DNA of 64,000 nucleotides, from the NCBI RefSeq assembly GCF_016907255.1, contig NZ_JAFBBQ010000001.1:1364001-1428000 (forward strand), given 5' to 3'. The position numbers were made by a program, and so were the translations under genes. Origin of the DNA: Microbacterium keratanolyticum (lineage in GTDB: Bacteria; Actinomycetota; Actinomycetes; Actinomycetales; Microbacteriaceae). Position 1 is the first letter of the stretch; each line of letters opens with the position of its first letter. The notes below the pieces were generated by a model, which was not told the DNA's origin, made no database searches, and saw nothing but the letters and a program-made list of their open reading frames with translations. This document shows positions 45,464 through 53,711 of this stretch, piece by piece.

Positions 45464-46159
45464 GTGCGTCTTGTCATTGCCCGTTGCTCGGTGGATTACA
45501 CCGGCCGCCTCAACGCTCATCTCCCCCTCGCCACGCGTCTGCTCGTGCACAAGGGAGACGGCTCGCTGCTCGTGCACTCCGATGGTGGCAGCTACAAGCC
45601 CCTCAACTGGATGAGCCCGCCCTGCTCGCTCGCCAACGAGGAGCCGGGCGAAGAAGAGGCATCCGCGGGCGTCGTCGAGGTGTGGCGCGTGACGCACAAG
45701 AAGACCGGCGATGCGCTGCGTGTGCAGATCTATGAGGTGCTGCACGACTCGGCGCACGAGCTCGGCATCGACCCCGGGCTGCAGAAGGACGGCGTCGAAG
45801 CCGACCTGCAGCGCCTGCTCGCCGAGCAGGTCGATCTGATCTCGGATGGCGCGACGCTCGTTCGTCGCGAGTACCCCACGGCGATCGGTCCCGTCGACCT
45901 GCTGGTTCGGGATGCCTCGGGCGCCGCCATCGCCGTCGAGGTGAAGCGCCGCGGCGACATCGACGGCGTCGAGCAGCTCACCCGCTACCTCGAGCTCATG
46001 GGCCGCGACCCGCACCTCGCCCCCGTGCAGGGCGTCTTCGCGGCACAGGAGATCAAGCCCCAGGCCCGTGTGCTCGCCGAAGACCGCGGCATCCGGTGCC
46101 TCGTCCTCGACTACGACGACATGAAGGGCATCGAGTCGGGCGCTCCGCGTCTGTTCTGA
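45464..46159 (+). CDS. nucS: endonuclease NucS (mismatch-specific)
   Basis: 231 aa, GTG start. N-terminal domain opens [20 protein letters not shown]; the C-terminal nuclease domain has [12 protein letters not shown] and [16 protein letters not shown] with the Glu-x-Lys catalytic pattern, and ends in PRLF. NucS cuts both strands at mismatches and gives Actinobacteria without MutS/MutL their mismatch correction; the C-terminal LF is a beta-clamp-binding-type end. Length fits the family. Confidence 0.96.
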   Translation: MRLVIARCSVDYTGRLNAHLPLATRLLVHKGDGSLLVHSDGGSYKPLNWMSPPCSLANEEPGEEEASAGVVEVWRVTHKKTGDALRVQIYEVLHDSAHELGIDPGLQKDGVEADLQRLLAEQVDLISDGATLVRREYPTAIGPVDLLVRDASGAAIAVEVKRRGDIDGVEQLTRYLELMGRDPHLAPVQGVFAAQEIKPQARVLAEDRGIRCLVLDYDDMKGIESGAPRLF

Positions 46160-46189
46160 GCCGCCGCGAACGCCCATAGGCTGGGAGGC

Positions 46190-46864
46190 ATGTCTGCCTC
46201 CCCCTACACCTGCATCCTCTGGGACGTGGACGGCACGATCGCCGACGCCTCGCCCGGCATCCTTCCGCGACTCGTCGAGACGCTCGCGACCTTCGGGATC
46301 GATGCTCCGGATGCCTCGCAGCTGTCGCACTGGATCGGCCCGCCGCTCGCGCTCTCGTTCCGCGACTTCGCTGGACTGGATGAAGCGAGCGCAGAAGAGG
46401 CGGTCCGTCGCTACCGTGCCCTGGCCGCGCGCGACGGCTACGCGGCATCCGTGCACATCTATGACGGCGTTCCCGACGTGCTCCGCGCCGTGCAGGCGGC
46501 AGGCATCCCCCAGTCGACGGCGAGCACGAAGCCCGAGAATCAGGTGATCGCGATCCTCGAGCACTATGAGCTGTTGCCGCTGTTCACGGCTGTCTCGGCG
46601 GCCACGACCGGCCCCGCCGGCAACCACGAGGGGAAAGACATCGTCGTCGGCCGCGCCCTGGAGCGCCTCGCCGCCGCCGGCGCCGACATCTCGCGCCCCG
46701 TCCTGATCGGCGACCGTCACCATGACGTCGACGGCGCGAAGCCGTTCGGCATCCCGGTCATCTTCTCGGCATGGGGATTCGGCGACCCGAGCGAAGCCGA
46801 GGGGGCGATCGCCATCGCCGAGTCGGCCGCTGATCTGAAGGCGCTGCTGCTTCCTGGCTCCTGA
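46190..46864 (+). CDS. HAD family hydrolase (phosphoglycolate-phosphatase-like)
   Basis: 224 aa. Motif I is LWDVDGTIADA with the nucleophile Asp, motif II the STAS region before KPEN, motif III Lys in EGKDIVVG, and motif IV GDRHHDVDGA. Cap domain between about residues 20 and 85. It lies 30 nt after nucS, so it is likely co-transcribed, though no functional tie is known. Substrate: a small phosphorylated metabolite. Confidence 0.9.
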   Translation: MSASPYTCILWDVDGTIADASPGILPRLVETLATFGIDAPDASQLSHWIGPPLALSFRDFAGLDEASAEEAVRRYRALAARDGYAASVHIYDGVPDVLRAVQAAGIPQSTASTKPENQVIAILEHYELLPLFTAVSAATTGPAGNHEGKDIVVGRALERLAAAGADISRPVLIGDRHHDVDGAKPFGIPVIFSAWGFGDPSEAEGAIAIAESAADLKALLLPGS

Positions 46865-46893
46865 GCACGCAGCATCCACCTGCTCGAGACACA

Positions 46894-46935
46894 GAACTCC
46901 CCGGGTCGCACGTAGCTGTGCGTCCCGGGGAGTTC
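46894..46935. terminator. hairpin terminator between convergent HAD and cold-shock genes
   Basis: GAACTCCCCGGG pairs with CCCGGGGAGTTC, and an inner CGCAC/GTGCG stem tightens the loop. It stands between two convergent genes and can serve both directions. Confidence 0.8.
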
Positions 46936-46970
46936 CTGAGAAAACTTGCGCGGCGAACCGCGTCCGTCAC

Positions 46971-47177
46971 TTAGAGGGGACGGATGTTCTCGGCCTGCAG
47001 GCCCTTGGGGCCCTGCGCAACGTCAAACTCAACGCGCTGGTTCTCGTCGAGCGAGCGGTAGCCGTTTGACTGGATGGCGGAGTAGTGCGCGAACACATCG
47101 GCGCCGCCGTCATCGGGGGAGATAAAGCCGAAGCCCTTCTCCGAGTTGAACCACTTAACTGTGCCCTGGGTGCTCAT
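46971..47177 (-). CDS. cold-shock protein
   Basis: 68 aa, single OB-fold cold-shock domain: [15 protein letters not shown] (RNP1) and VFAHYSAI (RNP2) are intact. Typical length is 66-70 aa. It binds single-stranded nucleic acids and acts as an RNA chaperone. Transcribed toward the HAD gene from a roughly 120-nt upstream region. Confidence 0.95.
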   Translation of the reverse strand: MSTQGTVKWFNSEKGFGFISPDDGGADVFAHYSAIQSNGYRSLDENQRVEFDVAQGPKGLQAENIRPL

Positions 47178-47235
47178 TTACTGCCGTTCTGCTGATGGGG
47201 CGAAGCCGACGCAGGATGCACCGACGAAGCCCACG

Positions 47236-47263
47236 CTAGTAGAGCAAGTGCAAGTCGGCGCAA
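47236..47263 (-). promoter_or_regulatory. possible promoter of the cold-shock gene
   Basis: On the minus strand TTGCGC (47263-47258) and TACTAG (47241-47236) are spaced by 16 nt, giving a roughly 50-nt 5' leader. Plausible sigma-70 type but only by eye. Confidence 0.35.
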
Positions 47264-47345
47264 GATTTGAGACCAGAAGGTAACCCAAATGTTGCATGAA
47301 GACCCGTTTTGGGTGCTACGCGCGTGCGATACCGGGCAAAAAAGT

Positions 47346-47376
47346 GGCCCTCACCGCGGGGGGAGCAGTGAGGGCC
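47346..47376 (-). terminator. rho-independent terminator on the minus strand
   Basis: GGCCCTCAC / GTGAGGGCC stem with a 13-nt loop, followed on the minus strand by ACTTTTTTG. It would end a transcript coming from the right, yet no convincing gene lies between it and 47905. This points to read-through from the 47905-48300 gene or a non-coding RNA. Confidence 0.75.
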
Positions 47377-47904
47377 GAAGACGACCGGAGGGTGCGTCAG
47401 ACTCCACCCTATCGCGCTTCAGAGATTTTTGTCCCCCATTTGGGGGACAAATCTGAACTTTGGTGGCACAATGATCTCGGGGGAGGACAAAAACGCGAAG
47501 TTCCCGATCGCGAATGGGGTCGCAATCGAGATCGTCGCTCACCTGGACCGCGTGAAAACTGGAGAGCATCGCTGATCTTGGGGAATCGGCAACGTTGGAC
47601 GTCTCGAGCACCGACAACACTTGCACCCACAGCACACGCGGCCCAGGTCCGGACTCTTGACGATCGCGTCGTCGATCGCACCGCAAAGAATGATCCCCTC
47701 GAGTGTTTCATTGGGGACGAGCACTCGAGGGGACCCATTTGCCTACGCCAGATCGCCGGCTCTGGGGAAGCCTCACTCGTGGATCTGGGGAACCCACGCT
47801 TCGCGATCAAATCCCCGGCGCATGCGACTCTCACACTAGGGGAGCGTAGGTTCCTTGTAAATGCTCCTTCTGTGGCGTTATGACACTTCTGGTCACCGCA
47901 GACG
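47377..47904. other. gene-poor region with hairpins and recurrent GGGGA motifs
   Basis: About 530 bp with no convincing protein gene; the open frames here lack starts with ribosome sites and have random composition. It holds GTCCCCC/GGGGGAC (47431-47448), CCCCTCGAGTG/CACTCGAGGGG (47695-47732) and some ten GGGGA or GGGGG words on the plus strand. Locally poorer in GC than the surrounding genes. Confidence 0.5.
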
Positions 47905-48300
47905 TCAGCAGTACGCGAGCACTTCGAGAGCCGGGCCGTTCGGCACCAGTGTCCCGACCCAGAGCTCCACCTCGTCGACCACGACATCCTCCAGCTCATC
48001 GCGACTCCAGCCGCGTGGGCGCGCGGGAACCCCCGGCTCCCATCCTTCTTCGGTCCACGTCACCCCGAACAGGTGGCGCTCCTTCTGAAACCGCTGGTTG
48101 AGCGCGAAGACATCGGCGCCCTCGAACTGCGCGTAGACATCGAACGGCCCCTCGCCGTCCTGCCCGACGAAGACGCCAAGCGTCAGCGTGACATCCGCCT
48201 CTTCGGCCGCATCAAGAAGACTGCGCAGCTGCGCGGATGCCACCTCTGTCGTCGATTCGAGAATCGGACGCAGTGCGGCGAGGTACTCCTCTTTCGACAT
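47905..48300 (-). CDS. conserved-looking hypothetical protein
   Basis: 131 aa, acidic, starting MSKEEYLAALRPILESTTEV. A helical first half (about residues 1-35) is followed by beta-like segments (VTLTLGVFVGQDGEGPFDVYAQF) and a Trp-rich stretch (FGVTWTEEGWEPG). No signal or membrane segment. Codon use matches the neighbours, so it is very probably a real cytoplasmic protein; I do not recognise its function. Confidence 0.65.
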   Translation of the reverse strand: MSKEEYLAALRPILESTTEVASAQLRSLLDAAEEADVTLTLGVFVGQDGEGPFDVYAQFEGADVFALNQRFQKERHLFGVTWTEEGWEPGVPARPRGWSRDELEDVVVDEVELWVGTLVPNGPALEVLAYC

Positions 48301-48366
48301 GACGATCAGCGTAGCGGCGGGGACTCGACGACCGGGTGCGGCGTCTGCGCCTCGACCGAACAGGAC

Positions 48367-49128
48367 CTACGCATCCCGACGGAGGCTCTGCCTGTTCGCC
48401 GCGAAACCCGCAACCACGACGCACACCGCGGACACAGCGATCGCCGAGAGCATCGGCAATGCAAGATCGACGAAATCTGCGCCGGATGCCGTGAGAAGCG
48501 TGGTGGGCACCCACGGCCCGAATGCGCGGATGCTGTTCAACAGTGGCAGCACGAGCATCAGGACGGTCGTGGCGGCGATCGCCGCCGCCGTGCGTCGGAC
48601 GAGCGCCATGATCAGAAATCCGATGCTCATCGCCATGACGAGGTAGAGGGCGGACGAGAGTCCCACAGCGCCGACGAGGCTGGGCGGGAGCTCTCCGATG
48701 AAGACGGTGGTGAGCCCCACTGCGAGCAGCAGCGCCACGAAATAGCTGGAGATCACGGCAAGACAGCACAGGGCGAGACGGGGCACGGAGAGAGAGGCAA
48801 GATTCCCGACTCGGGTGCGGTAGAAGATCGACGATCCCGGCCGTGCGTCCCAGCCGAGTGAGGTGATCGCCATCACGACGGCGAGAATGAGCCCGAGCTG
48901 CATGGCGCTCTGGTTGAACAGCGCGATCCCGTCTGCAGGAGTTGCCTCAGCGGCTTCGATGCGCAGTTGCTCAGTGCCGGCAGCGGCTTTCAAGATCTCG
49001 GGCATCGAGAGCGCGAGCGCCGGGCCGGCCAGGCCGAAGAAGCCGAAGACGACGAGCACTCCGATCAGAAGACCGGATCGGCTGAGGCGACGCATCTCGA
49101 CCTGCGCAGAGATGAGGAGCAGAGTCAT
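48367..49128 (-). CDS. ABC transporter permease (ABC-2 type)
   Basis: 253 aa with six membrane segments (LLIGVLVVFGFFGLAGPALAL, LAVVMAITSLGWDARPGSS and others), typical of export-type permeases. ATG overlaps the stop of the ATPase gene by 4 nt. Last gene of a four-gene operon. Probably drug or peptide export; substrate unknown. Confidence 0.85.
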   Translation of the reverse strand: MTLLLISAQVEMRRLSRSGLLIGVLVVFGFFGLAGPALALSMPEILKAAAGTEQLRIEAAEATPADGIALFNQSAMQLGLILAVVMAITSLGWDARPGSSIFYRTRVGNLASLSVPRLALCCLAVISSYFVALLLAVGLTTVFIGELPPSLVGAVGLSSALYLVMAMSIGFLIMALVRRTAAAIAATTVLMLVLPLLNSIRAFGPWVPTTLLTASGADFVDLALPMLSAIAVSAVCVVVAGFAANRQSLRRDA

Positions 49129-50048
49129 GAGCGTTCCGTCCTCTGGATGATGCGAGCGAAAGAGGCGTCGAGATCACGGTCGCGGAGGGTGACTTCGAGG
49201 ATGGGCGCACGAAGGATCCCCAGCGCGACGATGAGCCGGGTCGCGGCGACCTCAAAGCTGGGGAACCGCAGGGTGCAGAGCGTGTCCGTCTCAAACACGA
49301 TGCGGGCCTCCGGAACCACGTCAGCAAGATCCGCCGCGCTGAACGGTGCGGGTGCGCCGAGACGGACTCGCCACACAGGTTCGAGCCCGTCGGTGAGGAT
49401 CGACTCGGTGCTTCCCTGAACGACCACGCGTCCCTGATCGATGACAACGATGTTGTCGGCAAGCTGCTCGACCTCGCTGAGCATATGGCTGGAGAGCAGG
49501 ACGCAGCGGTCGCGCTTCTGCTCGGCGATGATGTCGCGCACGTCCGCGCGTCCGACCGGATCGAGGGCGCTGTTCGGCTCGTCGAGGATCAGAACCTCCG
49601 GATCAGTGACCAGGGCCGCAGCGATACCCAGACGCTGAAGCATCCCGCGCGAGAAGTCGGCCACGCGACGATCCATCACCGATCCGAGTCCACAGGCCTC
49701 GAGCGCGCCACGAGAGAGCCGGTCCGCGTTCGCGCCGCGTCCGCCGCTGTCACCCCCACGTGATACCGCGAAAGAGACCTGCACGACTTCCCGGGCCGTG
49801 AGCCAGGACTCGAACTGCGGCACGTCGGGGCAATAGGCCACCCGTGTGTTCGGTGAGCGGAACTCGACAACGCCCGATTCTGCCCGGGTGAGACCCGCGA
49901 TGATGCTGAAGAGCACCGTCTTGCCCGCTCCGTTGGGCCCGATCACGGCGGTGACGGCCCGTTCCTGAGCGATGAATCCGACGTCGCGGATGCCCCCACC
50001 TCCGGGATAAACACGGGTGAGCTTCTCAACGGTGAGAGCCGCGGTCAA
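49125..50048 (-). CDS. ABC transporter ATP-binding protein
   Basis: 307 aa from TTG (50046-50048), chosen because it overlaps the upstream TGA by 4 nt and starts just before TAALTVEKLTRVYP. Walker A GPNGAGKT, signature FSRGM (LSGGQ variant), Walker B LILDEPNSALD. A C-terminal extension after the H-loop is usual in CcmA/BcrA-like exporters. Works with the downstream permease. Confidence 0.9.
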   Translation of the reverse strand: MTAALTVEKLTRVYPGGGGIRDVGFIAQERAVTAVIGPNGAGKTVLFSIIAGLTRAESGVVEFRSPNTRVAYCPDVPQFESWLTAREVVQVSFAVSRGGDSGGRGANADRLSRGALEACGLGSVMDRRVADFSRGMLQRLGIAAALVTDPEVLILDEPNSALDPVGRADVRDIIAEQKRDRCVLLSSHMLSEVEQLADNIVVIDQGRVVVQGSTESILTDGLEPVWRVRLGAPAPFSAADLADVVPEARIVFETDTLCTLRFPSFEVAATRLIVALGILRAPILEVTLRDRDLDASFARIIQRTERS

Positions 50049-50278
50049 TGGAGATCCTCGTCTCGAAGTTCTTGCCCCCGGGCACGACCGCCGATGAGGT
50101 AGATGACGGCGCCTAGTGGCACCACGAGCACCACGACCAGCGCCCACGCCCATTTGGGAAGGTGCCGGACGGGCGCTCGGACAATCTGGACGAGCGACCA
50201 TCCGATGAGGACGGCCACGAGAATGAGCACGGGCGCGAGCGGGATGAGCATCGCCGGGTCGATTCGCACGAGGTTCAT
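50045..50278 (-). CDS. small membrane protein, PLDc_N-like
   Basis: 77 aa with two membrane segments (about 10-30 and 43-63) around RAPVRHLPKWAWALVV, the pattern of the phospholipase D N-terminal-like small membrane proteins common in bacteriocin-resistance and ABC export loci. Encoded between the regulator and the ATPase with 4-nt overlaps. Confidence 0.8.
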   Translation of the reverse strand: MNLVRIDPAMLIPLAPVLILVAVLIGWSLVQIVRAPVRHLPKWAWALVVVLVVPLGAVIYLIGGRARGQELRDEDLH

Positions 50279-50841
50279 GCGAGCTCAGCCTCGTCCGCCG
50301 CGGCTTCCGTGCCGACATTGTCTCGCGGCATCAGCACAGTGGTGAGCGTGCGGCGCCGGCGATGCTGAGAAGGTTCATTGGTCAGCATGGCCTCGAGCGC
50401 GCCCATCAGAGCCCGGCCGAACTCGTCGACTTCCTCGTCGCTCGCCCAAAATGATGCCTGCGCGAAGCTCACACGGTCTGCGAACAACTCCCTGTCGGCC
50501 TGGCGGAGGTAGTCCCCGAAGTCCCGGACGAGACCGGAGGTGAACACTGTGAATGCGGTCAGCAGCTCCTCACTGCTCAGCGATTTCAGTTCCTCGGCCG
50601 TAGGGTTCGAGATCCCGGGAGCCAGACGATACGTCCTCTCGCTGGCGCCTCGGATCTGCCGCTCTTCAGCCACCTCGAGCAACTCGTGGACAACCAGGTG
50701 GCCGACATGGCGATACAGGGTGGCGATCGGGATGTCGGGCAGCCGCTCATGCAGCTGGTGCGTCGTCAGTTCCGCCTCACCTAACAGTGACTGAACGATA
50801 CGAAGCCGTACCGGATGCAGCAGTGCCGAAGAAGTCTCCAT
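50275..50841 (-). CDS. winged helix-turn-helix transcriptional regulator
   Basis: 188 aa. The ArsR-like winged helix occupies residues 1-75 (LLHPVRLRIVQSLLGEAELTTHQ, IPIATLYRHVGHLV) and the C-terminal half is helical, matching the regulators of ABC exporter operons in this phylum. First gene of the operon; it probably controls itself and the exporter through the repeats just upstream. Confidence 0.88.
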   Translation of the reverse strand: METSSALLHPVRLRIVQSLLGEAELTTHQLHERLPDIPIATLYRHVGHLVVHELLEVAEERQIRGASERTYRLAPGISNPTAEELKSLSSEELLTAFTVFTSGLVRDFGDYLRQADRELFADRVSFAQASFWASDEEVDEFGRALMGALEAMLTNEPSQHRRRRTLTTVLMPRDNVGTEAAADEAELA

Positions 50842-50850
50842 GCCCGAACC

Positions 50851-50875
50851 ATATCAGTATTGATATTGATATTGA
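50851..50875. promoter_or_regulatory. tandem ATTGAT repeats upstream of the regulator operon
   Basis: TATTGATATTGATATTGAT holds three ATTGAT copies at 6-bp steps, 10-35 nt before the regulator start. The AT-rich run contrasts with the genome and overlaps the expected promoter, so it is a likely operator or -10 region. Confidence 0.5.
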
Positions 50876-50957
50876 TGGCTTCGACCCAGAATCACGCAAT
50901 GGCGATGCGCGCGAAAACGAAGAAAGGCCATCCCGAAGGATGACCTTTCTTTTCCTG

Positions 50958-51041
50958 TGCGCGAGGGGGGACTTGAACCCCCACACCCTTGCGAGTACTG
51001 GCACCTGAAGCCAGCGCGTCTACCTATTCCGCCACTCGCGC
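50958..51041 (-). tRNA. tRNA-Leu(CAG)
   Basis: 84-nt class II tRNA: acceptor GCGCGAG/CTCGCGC, anticodon arm CTGGC-TTCAGGT-GCCAG with anticodon CAG, a long variable arm, and T arm GGGGG-TTCAAGT-CCCCC. The discriminator is A and no CCA is encoded. All arms close. Confidence 0.93.
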
Positions 51042-51232
51042 ATGTCGCGCTCCGAAGAACTCAACTTCCCGAGGATATCACGCGTTGTGACACCATCCGA
51101 ACCCGAGCGCGGCCCGGGAGCGGCGCACGCAGCAGATCGCAACGGAGAAGTACCCGGTACGGCCAGGAATCGGGCGGCATTCAGGTCATCTGACTACGAT
51201 GGCGTTACCGATCGGTCAGCCATGGGAGCCCA

Positions 51233-51955
51233 GTGGGACTACTAGACAGCTTTGAGAAAGGTCTTGAGCGCGCTGTGAACAGCGCCTTCGCCAAGACCTT
51301 TCGCAGTGGCATCCAGCCGGTGGAGATCGCGTCGGCGGTGCGCCGCGAGCTCGACACCAAGGCGGCTGTCGTCAGCCGCGACCGCATCATCGCGCCCAGC
51401 AACTTCGTCGTGCATCTGAGTGGTGAAGACGCCGCCGCGATGAACGGTCTCGGCTCCGCGCTCACCGACGAACTGCACACGCTCGTCGCAGAACATGCGC
51501 GTGCGCAGGGGTACAGCTTCGCGGGCCCGCTCTCGATCACGCTCGAGGCCGACGACAAGGTCGCCACCGGCACGGTGCATGTCGACTCGGGTTCGTCGCA
51601 GGGGCGGGTGACGTGGCAGGCGGTCCTCGAGGTCGATGGCCGACGACACACTCTTACTCAGGCGCGCACCGTCGTCGGCCGCGGCAGCGACGCCGATCTG
51701 ACGATCGCCGATTCGGGATCGAGTCGCAAGCATGCCGAAATCCTCTGGGACGGCGAGCGCGCCATGATGCGCGACCTCGGGTCCACGAATGGCACGAAGG
51801 TCGATGGCGTAAAGGTGCGCGAGGCACCGCTCACGTCCGATACGGTCATCACTATCGGACGCACCGACCTGGTGTTCCGCATTGTTCCTGTCGCCGCGCG
51901 CCCACGCTCGGCCGGGGGCGACGATGCCACCCGCACCTTTGGAGTGATGCCATGA
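51233..51955 (+). CDS. fhaA: FHA domain protein FhaA (DUF3662 plus FHA)
   Basis: 240 aa, GTG start. The N-terminal DUF3662 domain (LLDSFEKGLERAVNSAFAK to about residue 125) is joined by a short linker to an FHA domain (about 135-225; VGRGSDADLT, SSRKHAEI, DLGSTNGTKVDG). FHA domains bind phosphothreonine; FhaA binds phosphorylated regulators of peptidoglycan export. First gene of the growth-signalling cluster, overlapping fhaB by 4 nt. Confidence 0.95.
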   Translation: MGLLDSFEKGLERAVNSAFAKTFRSGIQPVEIASAVRRELDTKAAVVSRDRIIAPSNFVVHLSGEDAAAMNGLGSALTDELHTLVAEHARAQGYSFAGPLSITLEADDKVATGTVHVDSGSSQGRVTWQAVLEVDGRRHTLTQARTVVGRGSDADLTIADSGSSRKHAEILWDGERAMMRDLGSTNGTKVDGVKVREAPLTSDTVITIGRTDLVFRIVPVAARPRSAGGDDATRTFGVMP

Positions 51956-52464
51956 GTGAGCTGACTCTGCTTATTCTGCGCATCGGCTTCCTGGTGCTGC
52001 TGTGGTTCTTCGTGTTCGCGGTGGTCTATTCGCTACGTGCGGATCTGTTCGGCGTGCGGGTGCGCAAGATGCCCCAGACCGCGGATGCCACGGCAGGGTC
52101 CGCTCCGCCGGTCGCCGCCGCGCCGAAGGCTGCGCCTGCGCGCAGCCGTGCGGGCGAACCGGCCACAGCCACCTCCGTGAAGACGCTCGTGATCACCTCG
52201 GGTCCGAAGGCGGGGCTCGAGATTCCCCTGGAGTCGGAGTCGATGACGATCGGCCGCTCCAGCGAGTCGGGTCTCGTCATCCGCGATGATTACACGTCCA
52301 GCCATCACGCGCGCCTGCAGCTGCGCGGCGGCCAATGGGTGATTCAGGACCTCGACTCCACGAACGGCACTTTCCTCAACGGTCAGCGCGTCAGCGGCAC
52401 CGCCGCGGTCACGATCGGCACTCCCATCAAGGTGGGCGCGACCACGTTCGAGCTGCGAGCCTGA
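51952..52464 (+). CDS. fhaB: FHA domain protein FhaB
   Basis: 170 aa. One N-terminal membrane segment (LLILRIGFLVLLWFFVFAVVY), an Ala/Pro-rich linker, then an FHA domain (about 78-165; IGRSSESGLVI, SSHHARLQL, DLDSTNGTFLNG). It sits at the membrane near RodA and PbpA and is a known type of Ser/Thr kinase partner. Confidence 0.95.
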   Translation: MSELTLLILRIGFLVLLWFFVFAVVYSLRADLFGVRVRKMPQTADATAGSAPPVAAAPKAAPARSRAGEPATATSVKTLVITSGPKAGLEIPLESESMTIGRSSESGLVIRDDYTSSHHARLQLRGGQWVIQDLDSTNGTFLNGQRVSGTAAVTIGTPIKVGATTFELRA

Positions 52465-52472
52465 CCGCCGCC

Positions 52473-53711
52473 ATGGTCTTCGAGGGCTCGAGCGCCGCGA
52501 TCTCCCATACCGGGCGGGTCCGCTCCAACAACCAGGACTCCGGGTACTCCGGGGCGAACCTGTTCGCCGTCGCCGACGGCATGGGCGGCCACGCAGGCGG
52601 AGATGTCGCCTCGAGCATCGCGATCCACCGGCTTGAGGGCCTGGACCAGGGCTTCCCCTCGACGCAGGACGCACAGGCGTCGCTGCAGGCTGCGGCGACG
52701 ACGGCGGCTGGCGACCTGATCCGTGCGGCGAAGGATCGACCCGAGCTCGCCGGCCTCGGCACGACGCTCAGCGCGATCATCATGGTCGATGACTATGCGG
52801 TGATCGGTCACATCGGCGACTCGCGCATCTATCTTCTGCGTGACGATGAGCTGACGCAGATCACCGCAGACCACACTTTCGTGCAGCGCCTGGTCGATTC
52901 GGGCCGCATCACGCTCGAAGAGGCGCGCTATCACCCGCGCCGGTCTGTGCTCATGCGCGTGCTCAGCGACATGGATGCCGACCCGGAACTCGACATGTTC
53001 GTCATGCCGACGCAGCCCGGTGATCGCTGGCTCCTGTGCTCGGACGGACTCTCCGGCGTCGTGGATGACGCGCACATCGAGAAGGTGCTGCGGATGGGCT
53101 TCGCGCCCGGACGCTCCGCCGATGTGCTGCTGAAGCAGGCTCTCGATGGCGGCGCACCGGACAACGTCACGATCGTCATCGTCGACGTCGGCGGTCACCA
53201 CCCCCTGATGTCCGGCACTCCGACGATCGTCGGATCTGCGTCGAACCCGCAGGGCGTTCTCATCCCCGCTGCGCGTGCTCCTCGCTCGAACTGGCTGCAC
53301 CCCGTTCGTCAGGCCGCGAACGAGCCGTCCCACTTCGAGCCCGCGGCGGAGTACCTCGAAGAGCTCATCGAGGAAGACCGTCGGCGCGCGCGACGCCGCC
53401 GCGTCGGCTGGTTCGCAGGCCTGCTGCTCGTCATCGCGATGCTCGTGGGTGTCGCGTTCGCCGGGTACGCCTGGACCCAGACTCGGTACTTCGTCGGCGT
53501 CGACGACGGTGTCGTGGTGATCTACCAGGGCATCCAGCAGGACATCGGCCCCATCTCGCTGTCCAGCGTCTGGGCAACGACGAGCATCGAGGTCGACGAT
53601 CTTCCTGGTTTCGACCGATCCCGCGTCGAGGCGACGATCACCGCCCGTTCACTCGACGATGCCCAGCAGATCGTCCAACGTCTGCGCGATTCCGCGAAGG
53701 AGGGCCGATGA
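52473..53711 (+). CDS. pstP: PP2C-type Ser/Thr protein phosphatase PstP
   Basis: 412 aa. Metal-binding motifs FAVADGMGGHAGG, IGHIGDSRIYLL and DNVTIVIVDVG mark a PP2C catalytic domain (about 1-240). A juxtamembrane linker and one membrane segment (about 317-342) lead to a short extracytoplasmic tail. It removes phosphates from PknA, PknB and their substrates. It starts 8 nt after fhaB. Confidence 0.95.
   Translation: MVFEGSSAAISHTGRVRSNNQDSGYSGANLFAVADGMGGHAGGDVASSIAIHRLEGLDQGFPSTQDAQASLQAAATTAAGDLIRAAKDRPELAGLGTTLSAIIMVDDYAVIGHIGDSRIYLLRDDELTQITADHTFVQRLVDSGRITLEEARYHPRRSVLMRVLSDMDADPELDMFVMPTQPGDRWLLCSDGLSGVVDDAHIEKVLRMGFAPGRSADVLLKQALDGGAPDNVTIVIVDVGGHHPLMSGTPTIVGSASNPQGVLIPAARAPRSNWLHPVRQAANEPSHFEPAAEYLEELIEEDRRRARRRRVGWFAGLLLVIAMLVGVAFAGYAWTQTRYFVGVDDGVVVIYQGIQQDIGPISLSSVWATTSIEVDDLPGFDRSRVEATITARSLDDAQQIVQRLRDSAKEGR

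Noticed and set aside
47296..47883. 195-codon plus-strand protein in the gap after the cold-shock gene
   Set aside because: No ribosome site, random-looking composition, and it spans a terminator and several hairpins.
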